NCBI GenBank assembly: GCA_965246765.1
Contig: CBDFFJ010000003.1
Coordinates: 372,001-436,000, forward strand
Length of the DNA stretch: 64,000 nucleotides
Direction: 5' to 3'
Origin: UBA1952 sp965246765
GTDB taxonomy: Bacteria > Bacteroidota > Bacteroidia > Chitinophagales > Chitinophagaceae
The first letter of the stretch is position 1, and each line of letters begins with the position of its first letter. A model generated the notes under the pieces. It made no database searches. It saw only the letters and a list, made by a program, of their open reading frames with translations, and was not told the DNA's origin. Positions 26,001-33,936 of the stretch are shown piece by piece. The position numbers were made by a program, and so were the translations under genes.

Positions 26001-27200
26001 TTATTTCATGATTTCATGCCCCAGCTTATCCCGTTTTGTCTGCAGGTAAAACTCATTGTACGGATTTGCAGGCACCTCAATGGCTACGGTCTCTACAATC
26101 TCTATCCCATAGCCCTGCAGGCCGGCGCGCTTGCGCGGATTGTTGCTCATCAGGCGCAGTTTCGTCGCGTTCAGGTGGCGGAGTATCTGCGCGCCTACGC
26201 CGTAGTCCCGCTGATCGTTTTTAAAGCCCAGGGCGAGATTGGCTTCTACTGTGTCCGCGCCTTCCTCCTGCAGCTTGTAAGCTTTGAGCTTGTTGAGCAA
26301 GCCGATGCCGCGGCCTTCCTGGTTCATGTATAGGATAAGGCCCTTACCCTCCTGCTCCACCATTTCCATGGCGTGCGTCAACTGCTCGCCACAGTCGCAG
26401 CGCAGGGAATGCAGGATGTCGCCGGTAAAGCAGGATGAGTGGACGCGTACCAGAATCGGCTCGTCCTTCTTCCAACTTCCTTTGATAAGCGCGAGATGGT
26501 GCTCCCCGGTATTCAGCTGCCGGAATGCCACGAGCTCAAAATCGCCGTGTCGTGTAGGCATCTGCACCCGCACCTCTTCCTCAATCAGGCTCTCGGTTTG
26601 AAGGCGATAAGCTATCAGGTCTTTAATAGAGATGATTTTAAGATCAAATTGTTTCGCAATCTCCAGGAGCTGCGGCAGGCGCGCCATCGTGCCATCGTCG
26701 TTCATGATTTCTACCAGCACGCCGGCTGGCTCAAAGCCGGCGAGACGGGCGAGGTCAACCGTGGCTTCCGTATGGCCGGAGCGGCGAAGCACCCCTTCGC
26801 TGCGGGCGCGCAAAGGGAAAATATGGCCCGGGCGGCCCAGGTCTTCCGGTTTCGTTTCGGGCTTAATGAGGGCCTGCACTGTCTTGGAACGGTCAGAAGC
26901 GGAAATGCCGGTTGTGCATCCCTGGCCGATCAGATCAACTGACACCGTGAAGGGCGTTTGGTGCAACACAGTATTGTTTTCCACCATCAGCTTCAGATTC
27001 AACTCCTCGCAGCGCTCCTCGGTAATGGGCGCGCATATAAGGCCGCGGCCATGCTTGCTCATGAAGTTGATTACTTCCGGCGTGGCATTTCGCGCGGCGG
27101 TGATGAAATCGCCTTCGTTTTCGCGGTCTTCGTCGTCCACCACAATCACCAGCTTACCGGCGCGGATATCATCCAGCGCAGCTTCTATTTTATCTAACAT
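26001..27200 (-). CDS. ribBA: Bifunctional 3,4-dihydroxy-2-butanone-4-phosphate synthase / GTP cyclohydrolase II
   Basis: 399 residues. Residues about 1-205 are RibB, which turns ribulose 5-phosphate into dihydroxybutanone phosphate; motif DDEDRENEGD and HGRGLICAP are intact. Residues about 206-399 are RibA, which opens GTP; zinc ligands lie in CFTGDILHSLRCDCGEQL. Both steps feed riboflavin synthesis. The upstream gap is 48 bp, too short for an FMN riboswitch, and none is seen; a CACCTTTG element (27208-27215, minus strand) could be a -7 box. Its place among glycosyltransferase genes looks coincidental. Confidence 0.96.
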   Translation of the reverse strand: MLDKIEAALDDIRAGKLVIVVDDEDRENEGDFITAARNATPEVINFMSKHGRGLICAPITEERCEELNLKLMVENNTVLHQTPFTVSVDLIGQGCTTGISASDRSKTVQALIKPETKPEDLGRPGHIFPLRARSEGVLRRSGHTEATVDLARLAGFEPAGVLVEIMNDDGTMARLPQLLEIAKQFDLKIISIKDLIAYRLQTESLIEEEVRVQMPTRHGDFELVAFRQLNTGEHHLALIKGSWKKDEPILVRVHSSCFTGDILHSLRCDCGEQLTHAMEMVEQEGKGLILYMNQEGRGIGLLNKLKAYKLQEEGADTVEANLALGFKNDQRDYGVGAQILRHLNATKLRLMSNNPRKRAGLQGYGIEIVETVAIEVPANPYNEFYLQTKRDKLGHEIMK

Positions 27201-27248
27201 GACCGCACAAAGGTGCCCCCGATTTTTGGATTTGATGAGTGGCCCCGC

Positions 27249-28454
27249 CTATGGCGCAATCATTTGCTCCAGCTGCCCGCAGATGCGGTGCATGATAACA
27301 GCGCTGTCGTACTGCACCCGGATGAGCTCCTGCGCAGCAGACGTGATGGCTTCCACCTTCTCGCGGTGTGAGCTGGCCCAGGCTATGAGGTGGGCAAATT
27401 CCTGAGGAGACCCGGCGCGCAGATAGTGCAGGTTGTCCGAGGCTTCTATCCCCTGTATGCCTGTCAGCGTGCTGATTACCAGCTTGCCGGCTGCCATAGC
27501 CTCAAGGGTTTTGACGCGGATGCCGCTGCCGGAGCGGATTGGAACAATCAGCAGATGCTTGTCCGCAATGAAGCCGGCTGCGTTCTCCACTTCTCCGCTG
27601 CAGAATACGTTCGGCGGCAGGCCTTCCTTAAACGACTCCGGCATTGCGCGTCCCGCGAAGTGAAATTCAACTTCCGGAGCCCATTCATGCAGCTTCGGCC
27701 ATACCTCATCCAGAAACCAGCGGACTCCTTCCGCATTCGGCACCCAATCCATAGCGCCTATGTGATAGGCTTTTAACGACCCGGCGGGAAGCGGAATGTC
27801 TCCCGCCGCGGTAGAGATGCCGACAGGCGCGACGATCATGGGCGTACGAACACCGATGCTGCTGATCACCGCTGCGTCGGCGGCACTGATAGGAATCAGC
27901 AGATCGGCAATGCGCCAGAGCGCTTTTTCATAGCGGCTCATCCGGCGAGCCAGGCTTTGTAGATAAATGCGCCTGAGCCCGGATGATTCATCCGCCAATC
28001 TGCTCCATATCTGATACTCAACGTTGTGCGACCGATAGACGACAATCGCTTGACTCCCGGCACGGATAACTGGTATGTATGCGGCGAGAAAAGGGCTTTC
28101 CAGCTGTACCACATCCGGTGCCACTTCTCCCAATAGCTGCCGCAGCTTGCCGGCAAATGCTTCGCTGCGGAAGCGCGCGACATGCTCAGGCTCGCGGCTG
28201 AACAACAGATTTTTCAGAATGCCGGCCCTGGTCACCTCATTCTGTACGTCAACGGTGTAAAAACCGGCGATATCGGAATAAAGTCCATTGAGGGAAGACG
28301 GGGCAACATAATGCCGGGACGTATTCATCGCCAGCAGGTGAACAGCCCATCCTGATGCCGCATAGCCGCTTATCATCGCATCCATAGCCAGCGCCCCGCC
28401 ATCGTGAAGCGGGAAGGGAACGCGGTTGGTGAGGATGAGAACGCGGCGGGGCAT
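27249..28454 (-). CDS. Glycosyltransferase family 4-like protein
   Basis: 401 residues, GT-B fold. N-terminus MPRRVLILTNRVPFPLHDGG and a donor-binding region with GSGIRVKTLEAMAAGKLVIS near residue 320-340, including the conserved glutamate. Likely retaining transferase using a nucleotide sugar on the cytoplasmic side. It is 15 bp downstream of the secreted hypothetical gene 28470-29486 and 48 bp upstream of ribBA. The sugar cannot be inferred. Confidence 0.87.
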   Translation of the reverse strand: MPRRVLILTNRVPFPLHDGGALAMDAMISGYAASGWAVHLLAMNTSRHYVAPSSLNGLYSDIAGFYTVDVQNEVTRAGILKNLLFSREPEHVARFRSEAFAGKLRQLLGEVAPDVVQLESPFLAAYIPVIRAGSQAIVVYRSHNVEYQIWSRLADESSGLRRIYLQSLARRMSRYEKALWRIADLLIPISAADAAVISSIGVRTPMIVAPVGISTAAGDIPLPAGSLKAYHIGAMDWVPNAEGVRWFLDEVWPKLHEWAPEVEFHFAGRAMPESFKEGLPPNVFCSGEVENAAGFIADKHLLIVPIRSGSGIRVKTLEAMAAGKLVISTLTGIQGIEASDNLHYLRAGSPQEFAHLIAWASSHREKVEAITSAAQELIRVQYDSAVIMHRICGQLEQMIAP

Positions 28455-28469
28455 GAAGAAAGACGGCGG

Positions 28470-29486
28470 TTAATGAGGCAGCTTTCCGCCGTAAGGCAGA
28501 AAACGCTTTTGTTGCGGCGAGAATTTGCCAACCACATCCTGCGCAACCTTTGAGCCCCTGCCATCGGGAGACATTGCTTTATCCACCAGGTCAACGACAC
28601 TGTAGGTTGACACGCCGACCATTTTTGCCGTCATAAGGATAAAATACTGGCCGGATGATGAACGCCTGATTTTGCGCAGGGTGCCGTTTGAGGACAGGTA
28701 TAGATTTTTCCCATCGCTGGCTGCGTAGAAGTCTTCCGCATTCAGGCGTTCGCCCTTTGCGCCTGCCGCATCTTTAGAGTAAAACCAGTTGAAGCCGTCG
28801 CCCTGAATCTGCGGAATATGCACAAAGAGTAGCGGCGTGTCAATGGCCCGTAGGTTCATAAAATCATCCACTGTACGGTAAACGCCCAGTGGAGCCGGCA
28901 TCGGCGCCGTGTACAGCTGATAACTGCTCAATATATTCCTGTAATAGTCGGCCGCTTCCGTATCGCGGTAAAGCGTAGGCGATGCCGCATCAAAATGACG
29001 GCATGCTACTCTCACCGCCTCCAGCATGCATTCCGAAGCCAGCCGCCCGGCGCTGCTTTTTGTAACCACCACGGAACTTTTCTGAACAATGGTATCCAGC
29101 GTATAAAAATGACGCAGTGAGCCCGGCTCGCCGGAGAAACATTCCGCATGTATGTACAGTGAGCTTGGATTGCCGAAGAGCATGCGCAGCTCGTTGAGCG
29201 CAATGCTGACCGTTTCACCATCCGAACAATTATTGTTCAACAGATGAAAAATCTGGCGGCTTAGAGGCCGGCCGCTGCCGGTGATGCCGTCGCCTCCATA
29301 CACATACCAGGGCTTGCTCGCCTCATCGTAAACAGAAGGCAGCATGCGGACGCTTTTGCAAGGCAGCGGCTTCAAAAACCGGATTGAAGTGTCCAGCTGC
29401 AGCTCCGGCGTGCGCGCTTGGGATATGGATGCCCAACAGCAGACCATCATTATCATCAGACAGGAAAATCGCTGAATGGGATGCAT
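28470..29486 (-). CDS. Secreted hypothetical protein
   Basis: 338 residues from ATG 29486, with a signal peptide (MHPIQRFSCLMIMMVCCWAS). The ORF extends up to 29597 but the extension overlaps the divergent gene's start and has no export signal. The mature part is mixed alpha/beta with no motif I recognise. It precedes the GT4 gene closely on the same strand, so a link to glycan export or modification is possible but only inferred. Confidence 0.7.
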   Translation of the reverse strand: MHPIQRFSCLMIMMVCCWASISQARTPELQLDTSIRFLKPLPCKSVRMLPSVYDEASKPWYVYGGDGITGSGRPLSRQIFHLLNNNCSDGETVSIALNELRMLFGNPSSLYIHAECFSGEPGSLRHFYTLDTIVQKSSVVVTKSSAGRLASECMLEAVRVACRHFDAASPTLYRDTEAADYYRNILSSYQLYTAPMPAPLGVYRTVDDFMNLRAIDTPLLFVHIPQIQGDGFNWFYSKDAAGAKGERLNAEDFYAASDGKNLYLSSNGTLRKIRRSSSGQYFILMTAKMVGVSTYSVVDLVDKAMSPDGRGSKVAQDVVGKFSPQQKRFLPYGGKLPH

Positions 29487-29574
29487 AGTACGACGCGCAA
29501 GATAGCACTGGCCACTTTGGCCTGAACCGGGTAAAAGGGACAGGCTATTTTTACAGCCAGCGCCACCATAATGA

Positions 29575-30729
29575 ATGAGCATCCCTGCGTCTAACAATCC
29601 TGTTTATCACTCCTCTGCGGCCCGTATGGACGGCGCGGGCCGGCGCGTCGTTCTCACCGTCACTTCCGACCCTGCCTACGACCAGCGGATGATTCGCATC
29701 TGCACTTCACTGCAGGCAGCGGGTTATGATGTGCTGCTGATCGGCAGGCATCGCCCCAACAGCAAGGAGCTGCCGGAACGCCCTTTTCGCCAGCGCCGCA
29801 TCCGACAGCGCATTGACAGCGGGAAGCTGTTTTACGCACTTTTCAATCTGAAATTGTTTTTCGCGCTGCTGTTTGTAAAAGCCGATTGTCTTTGTGCGAT
29901 TGATTTGGATACCATACTTCCTGTCTATTACGTTTCCCGCCTGCGCCGCAAGGCGCGGGTTTATGATGCCCACGAGCTTTTCACCGAAATGGAAGAAGTG
30001 GTGACCCGGCCCGCCATCCATAAGATGTGGCTTGCAATAGAGCGGCACACGGTACCACGATTCCCGGCGGGCTATACGGTCAATGAAAGCCTGGCGCGGG
30101 AGTACCGCCGGATGTATGGTGTAGATTATGCCATCGTGCGCAACGCTACAGTCCTCCGGCCCCTTGCCATTCCGCCGAAGCCGGAAAAAATTATTCTCTA
30201 TCAGGGCGCGGTCAATCATGGACGCTGCTTTCCGGAGCTGATTGCTGCCATGCCTGCGGTAAATGCTAAGCTCGTGATATGCGGCGCAGGAAATTTCTTT
30301 ACCGAAGCACAGGCGATGGTGAAAGCGCGGGGTCTGGAAGACAAGGTCATCTTCAAAGGCTACGTGAAGCCGGAAGACCTGCGGCAATACACGCTGGACG
30401 CCTACATCGGCATTACCCTCTTCGTAGCCACCAGCCTCAGCAATGAGCTGAGCCTCGCCAACCGCTTCTTTGACTACATGCACGCCGGCGTGCCGCAACT
30501 GGCAATGAACTACCCGGAATACGCCGCCATCAACGGGCAGTTTGAAGTAGCCTGCCTGCTGGGTGAGGTGACGCCCGGAACGGTGGCCGTCGCCCTGAAT
30601 AAGCTGCTGGAGAACGAGGTTTACTACAGCCGCCTGCAAGCCGCCTGCATCCGCGCGCGCGAGGCATTTTGCTGGCAGCGGGAAGAAGTGCGCCTGCTGG
30701 AGGTTTACCGGAAAATCTTCAATAGCTGA
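29575..30729 (+). CDS. Glycosyltransferase, GT4-like
   Basis: 384 residues. N-terminal region after about residue 23 (RRVVLTVTSDPAYDQRMIRI) and the donor-binding half (IILYQGAVNHGRCFPELIAA, then NELSLANRFFDYMHAGVPQL, with the conserved asparagine-rich loop) fit a GT-B glycosyltransferase. ATG 29575 is used; ATG 29626 is a possible alternative. It is divergent from 28470-29486 and ends 3 bp before the GT2 gene, so the pair is an operon. Confidence 0.85.
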   Translation: MSIPASNNPVYHSSAARMDGAGRRVVLTVTSDPAYDQRMIRICTSLQAAGYDVLLIGRHRPNSKELPERPFRQRRIRQRIDSGKLFYALFNLKLFFALLFVKADCLCAIDLDTILPVYYVSRLRRKARVYDAHELFTEMEEVVTRPAIHKMWLAIERHTVPRFPAGYTVNESLAREYRRMYGVDYAIVRNATVLRPLAIPPKPEKIILYQGAVNHGRCFPELIAAMPAVNAKLVICGAGNFFTEAQAMVKARGLEDKVIFKGYVKPEDLRQYTLDAYIGITLFVATSLSNELSLANRFFDYMHAGVPQLAMNYPEYAAINGQFEVACLLGEVTPGTVAVALNKLLENEVYYSRLQAACIRAREAFCWQREEVRLLEVYRKIFNS

Positions 30730-30732
30730 GCC

Positions 30733-31512
30733 ATGGAGCCCCTAAAGTTCAGCGTGGTGATACCTGCTTACAATGCTGCCGCCACCATCGTGGCCTCCGT
30801 ACGCTCCTGCCTGGCGCAAAACCTACCTCCGGCAGAAATTATCGTCGTGGATGACGGCAGCACCGATGGAACCGCCGATCTGCTGCGCAAAACCTTTGGA
30901 AATTCCATTCTCCTGCTCACCCAACATGCCAACAGTGGGCCCGCAGCCGCCCGCAATGCCGGCATTGCGGCAGCCTCCGGCACGCACGTCGCCTTTCAGG
31001 ATGCAGACGATGTATGGCACCCGGAAAAGCTCGCCATCATAGCCCGCGCATTACAGGCGCAGCCGCAAATCCACTTTTTGTTTCACCCCTACACCCTGCG
31101 CTCCATAGCCGGCCCCATTCGCGAAAGCGAGCTGGCCCCCCGGCCCTATCCCCTCTGGAAGCTGCTGCTGAGCAATCCCATCGGCACGCCCTGCGCCATC
31201 ATCCGGCGGAGCGCCAATCTCCGGTTTGATGAGCGCCTCCGGCATATGGAAGACTACGAGCTTTTCCTGCGCCAGGCCTCCGCTCACGGCCTTTATCGAA
31301 TTGCGGCAGCGCTTACGCAGGTAGGCCGGCCTATTCTGTCGCGCGGTGGGCAGAGCGGCAACCGGTGGGCAATGCGCAAAGGCGAGATCAGGGCCTGGCT
31401 GGCCTTTGCCCGGCACCGCCCGCTATATTATCTGCCCGTGCTGCCGCTGATCCTGTTTTCACTGGCCAAACATGCCGTGAAATCAGCCTTTCCGCCGCGG
31501 ACTAATTACTAA
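30733..31512 (+). CDS. Glycosyltransferase family 2
   Basis: 259 residues, GT-A fold. The N-terminus FSVVIPAYNAAATI, the VDDGSTDGT motif near residue 37 and the DxD-like DADDVW near residue 91 are typical. The last 30 residues include a hydrophobic stretch (LPVLPLILFSLAKHAV) that may associate with the membrane. It transfers a sugar from a nucleotide donor; acceptor unknown. Last gene of the glycosyltransferase locus on the plus strand. Confidence 0.92.
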   Translation: MEPLKFSVVIPAYNAAATIVASVRSCLAQNLPPAEIIVVDDGSTDGTADLLRKTFGNSILLLTQHANSGPAAARNAGIAAASGTHVAFQDADDVWHPEKLAIIARALQAQPQIHFLFHPYTLRSIAGPIRESELAPRPYPLWKLLLSNPIGTPCAIIRRSANLRFDERLRHMEDYELFLRQASAHGLYRIAAALTQVGRPILSRGGQSGNRWAMRKGEIRAWLAFARHRPLYYLPVLPLILFSLAKHAVKSAFPPRTNY

Positions 31513-31588
31513 ATCGCCGGGCGCACGCAGCACGGCTCAGGGCTTTAAAAAGGCAATTCGCGGGAGGGCGCCGGATAGCCCCCGCCCT

Positions 31589-31824
31589 TGTACAGAAATT
31601 TCATTTTTTTATTCTAAAATTCCCGGAACGTGTACAGAATTCAAAAGAATTTGTACAGAATTGCCCGGAACGCTAGTGTCTCAGTTTAAAAATGCTACAG
31701 CGACTTTGTCATTCCGCAGGAATCTGTTTGTGGCCGAACAGACCCCTACGGGGTGACATAGATTGGGCGAGCATCTTCAAACTGAGACTCCCGGTACATG
31801 TACAGAATTTTCAAAATTCTGTAC
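31589..31824. repeat. TGTACAGAATT array upstream of dnaX (part of the 31513-31955 gap)
   Basis: TGTACAGAA(A)TT occurs at 31589-31600, 31631-31641, 31652-31662 and 31799-31809 in direct orientation, and inverted (AATTCTGTAC) at 31815-31824. Start-to-start distances are 42, 21 and 147 bp, all multiples of 21, so the copies lie on one face of the helix. The second and fourth share a longer 20-bp unit (CCCGGAACGTGTACAGAATT, with two differences in the fourth). The last direct and inverted copies form a near-palindrome. No protein-coding gene is credible in this 443-bp gap. Confidence 0.75.
31678..31788. repeat. Dispersed palindrome, TTTGTCATTCC family, inside the array
   Basis: GTCTCAGTTT (31678-31687) pairs exactly with AAACTGAGAC (31779-31788). 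Inside lie AGCGACTTTGTCATTCC (31699 onward) and a GGGGTGACATAG half-arm near 31750. Same family as 3607, 4411 and 33795. It appears inserted between the third and fourth TGTACAGAATT copies. Confidence 0.7.
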
Positions 31825-31942
31825 GGAGTATGGCTGCCCGGGCCCGTATCGGCAGGGCATTTTACCGCCGCCCGGGCGGAACGATGCGCGGCGCGGGCTG
31901 CCGCAGGGCATCGCCGGCGGCTGCATTCCACTGCCTGCTTCG

Positions 31943-31950
31943 TACCTTTA
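31943..31950 (+). promoter_or_regulatory. Putative -7 box for dnaX
   Basis: TACCTTTA, seven of eight positions of TAnnTTTG, ends 5 nt before the dnaX ATG. Confidence 0.4.
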
Positions 31951-31955
31951 GTCCG

Positions 31956-33794
31956 ATGTCTTCGCAATACCTCGTAAGCGCCCGTAAATACCGTCCGCAG
32001 ACCTTTGAAACGGTTGTGGGGCAGGAGCATATCACTACCACGCTCAAGAATGCCATCCGCACGGAGCACCTGGCGCATGCCTTTCTTTTTTGCGGCCCGC
32101 GCGGCGTGGGAAAGACGACCTGCGCGCGCATTCTTGCCAAAACAATTAACTGCGAGAACCTTACGCCGGATGTTGAAGCCTGCGGCGAATGCCCATCCTG
32201 TAGAGCGTTTCAGGAAAGCACTTCCTTCAACATCTTTGAGCTGGACGCCGCATCCAACAATTCTGTGGACGACATCCGAGAGCTGGTGAACGGGGTGCGC
32301 TTTGCGCCGCAGCAGGGGCGCTACAAGATCTACATCATTGATGAGGTGCACATGCTCAGCGCCGCGGCCTTCAATGCCTTTCTGAAGACCTTGGAAGAGC
32401 CGCCGCCCTATGCCATCTTCATCCTGGCCACCACTGAGAAGCATAAGATTCTTCCGACCATCCTTAGCCGCTGCCAGATTTTTGATTTCAAGCGCATCAC
32501 CACGGCGGATACGGTGCGCCACCTGCAGGGCATTGCTTTAAAAGAAGGCTTGCAGGCGGATGAGGCGGCGCTGCACGTCATCTCGCAAAAAAGCGAGGGC
32601 TGTATGCGCGATTCCCTGTCTATGCTGGACCGCATCGCTTCCTTTACCGGCGGCGGCATTACCTACGCGGCTACCATGGAGCATCTTGCGATGCTGGATG
32701 CGGACTTTTATTTTCTATTGACGGATGCCATGCTGTCGCAGGATGTAAGCACGACGCTGCTGAAGCTGGATGAAGTGCTGGACAAAGGCTTTGAAGGCAA
32801 TGTAGTGCTGCAAGGCCTGGCCGAGCATTTCCGGAACCTGCTGCTTTGTAAAGACCAGCGTATGGCCAGGCTGCTGGATGTTCCGGATGTGCATCGCCGG
32901 CAATACTTTGAGAAGGCCGCGCAGGCGCCGCCGTCGTTTGTGCTGTCCGCATTGAATGTGCTCAACGAGAGCGAGCTTCATTACAAGGAAGCCAGTAATA
33001 AGCGGCTGCATACGGAGCTTTGTCTTATCCGGCTTTGCTACCTGCTGCAGGCCACCGGCGCGGCGCCGGTCGGTACGGACGATCTAAAAAAAAACGATAG
33101 CGCCGCAGCCGGTGAGGGGCGTAGGGAGCACAAGTCAACCACAGACGTCATTCCCCGCCCGATAGTAGAGGAGCTGCGGCCGAAGCCGGAACAGATGTAC
33201 TCCTTGCCGGACGAGGAGGATGAGCCGGCAGCTCCGTTGATGAAAGAACAGGCGCCCGTGCAGCCTGCAAGAGCCGAAGAGCCAGCCCCCGTGCAAATAG
33301 CAGCCACAAGCGGCACTCGTGACGTGCCCAAGCCGGAAGGCCGGCGGGTCTCGGCTTCTTTTCTGAAAGACCTGGATAGTGAGTTGGATAAAGTGGTAGC
33401 AAAGAAGGAGGCAGCGAAGGCTTTATGCCAGGAAGACGCCGAGCGCATGTTTGCCGCTTTTCGCGGCAGCGTACAATCAGGAAACCGCTCCTCTGTTTAC
33501 GCGCAGCTATTGCAAATGCAGGTTGAATGCATTGCGGAAGACGAGGTACGGATTATCTCGCCAACGCAAATGGCGGACTCTTACGCGCAAAATCTGCGCA
33601 ATGAGCTGATTGAATTTTTTAGCAAGGAAGCAGACCGGGCCGTCCGCATCACTACTGAATTGCGGGAAGATGAGGCTGCAAAGCCTTCTCAGGCGCAAGT
33701 GCTTAGCAAGCAGGAGATGTTTGAAGCGATGGCCGCCAAAAATCCGCTGGTCGCACAGTTGAAAGAAGGATTGAACCTCCAACTGGACTACTAA
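31956..33794 (+). CDS. dnaX: DNA polymerase III subunits gamma and tau
   Basis: 612 residues from ATG 31956 (MSSQYLVSARKYRPQTF); the ORF runs further upstream through repeat DNA but that is not protein-like. DnaX is the clamp-loader ATPase. Walker A is GPRGVGKTT at 47-55, a zinc module has C66 then CGECPSC, Walker B is IIDEVHML, and the arginine-finger SRC lies in PTILSRCQIF. After about residue 370 comes a low-complexity linker and the tau-specific C-terminus. A run of nine A's at 33086-33094 (codons 377-380) would, after a -1 shift, give ...KKKR and then TAG, a 381-residue gamma form. Confidence 0.95.
   Translation: MSSQYLVSARKYRPQTFETVVGQEHITTTLKNAIRTEHLAHAFLFCGPRGVGKTTCARILAKTINCENLTPDVEACGECPSCRAFQESTSFNIFELDAASNNSVDDIRELVNGVRFAPQQGRYKIYIIDEVHMLSAAAFNAFLKTLEEPPPYAIFILATTEKHKILPTILSRCQIFDFKRITTADTVRHLQGIALKEGLQADEAALHVISQKSEGCMRDSLSMLDRIASFTGGGITYAATMEHLAMLDADFYFLLTDAMLSQDVSTTLLKLDEVLDKGFEGNVVLQGLAEHFRNLLLCKDQRMARLLDVPDVHRRQYFEKAAQAPPSFVLSALNVLNESELHYKEASNKRLHTELCLIRLCYLLQATGAAPVGTDDLKKNDSAAAGEGRREHKSTTDVIPRPIVEELRPKPEQMYSLPDEEDEPAAPLMKEQAPVQPARAEEPAPVQIAATSGTRDVPKPEGRRVSASFLKDLDSELDKVVAKKEAAKALCQEDAERMFAAFRGSVQSGNRSSVYAQLLQMQVECIAEDEVRIISPTQMADSYAQNLRNELIEFFSKEADRAVRITTELREDEAAKPSQAQVLSKQEMFEAMAAKNPLVAQLKEGLNLQLDY
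33086..33094 (+). other. A9 slippery run in dnaX (predicted gamma-form site)
   Basis: Nine A's in frame CTA AAA AAA AAC. A -1 shift reads AAA CGA TAG and stops at 33098-33100. The palindrome ACCGGCGCGGCGCCGGT lies at 33054-33070, 15 nt upstream, and could form a hairpin in nascent RNA. Confidence 0.6.
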
Positions 33795-33927
33795 GAGCCT
33801 ATCCGGAAAATGAGGGTCAAATCCTTTCCCAAACTTTTGTCACTCAGCAGGGGCTTTCATTTCAGCTGCGAGCAAAGATTCGTACGGAATGACGAAAGTC
33901 GCTGAAAGGTATTTTCTGGATAGGCTC
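33795..33927. repeat. Dispersed palindrome, TTTGTCATTCC family, between convergent genes
   Basis: GAGCCTATCCGGAAAAT (33795-33811) pairs with 33911-33927 with one mismatch. Inside are ACTTTTGTCACTC (33834 onward) and GGAATGACGAAAGTCGCTGA (33886-33905). It fills the whole gap between dnaX and the convergent 33937 gene and may end transcription from both sides. Confidence 0.8.
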
Positions 33928-33936
33928 CAAGTCCCT

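Noticed and set aside
27201..27248. FMN riboswitch upstream of ribBA
   Set aside because: The gap is only 48 bp and none of the conserved FMN aptamer segments is present.
31589..31824. CRISPR array
   Set aside because: Repeats are 11-12 bp with unequal spacers and one inverted copy; no cas genes are nearby.
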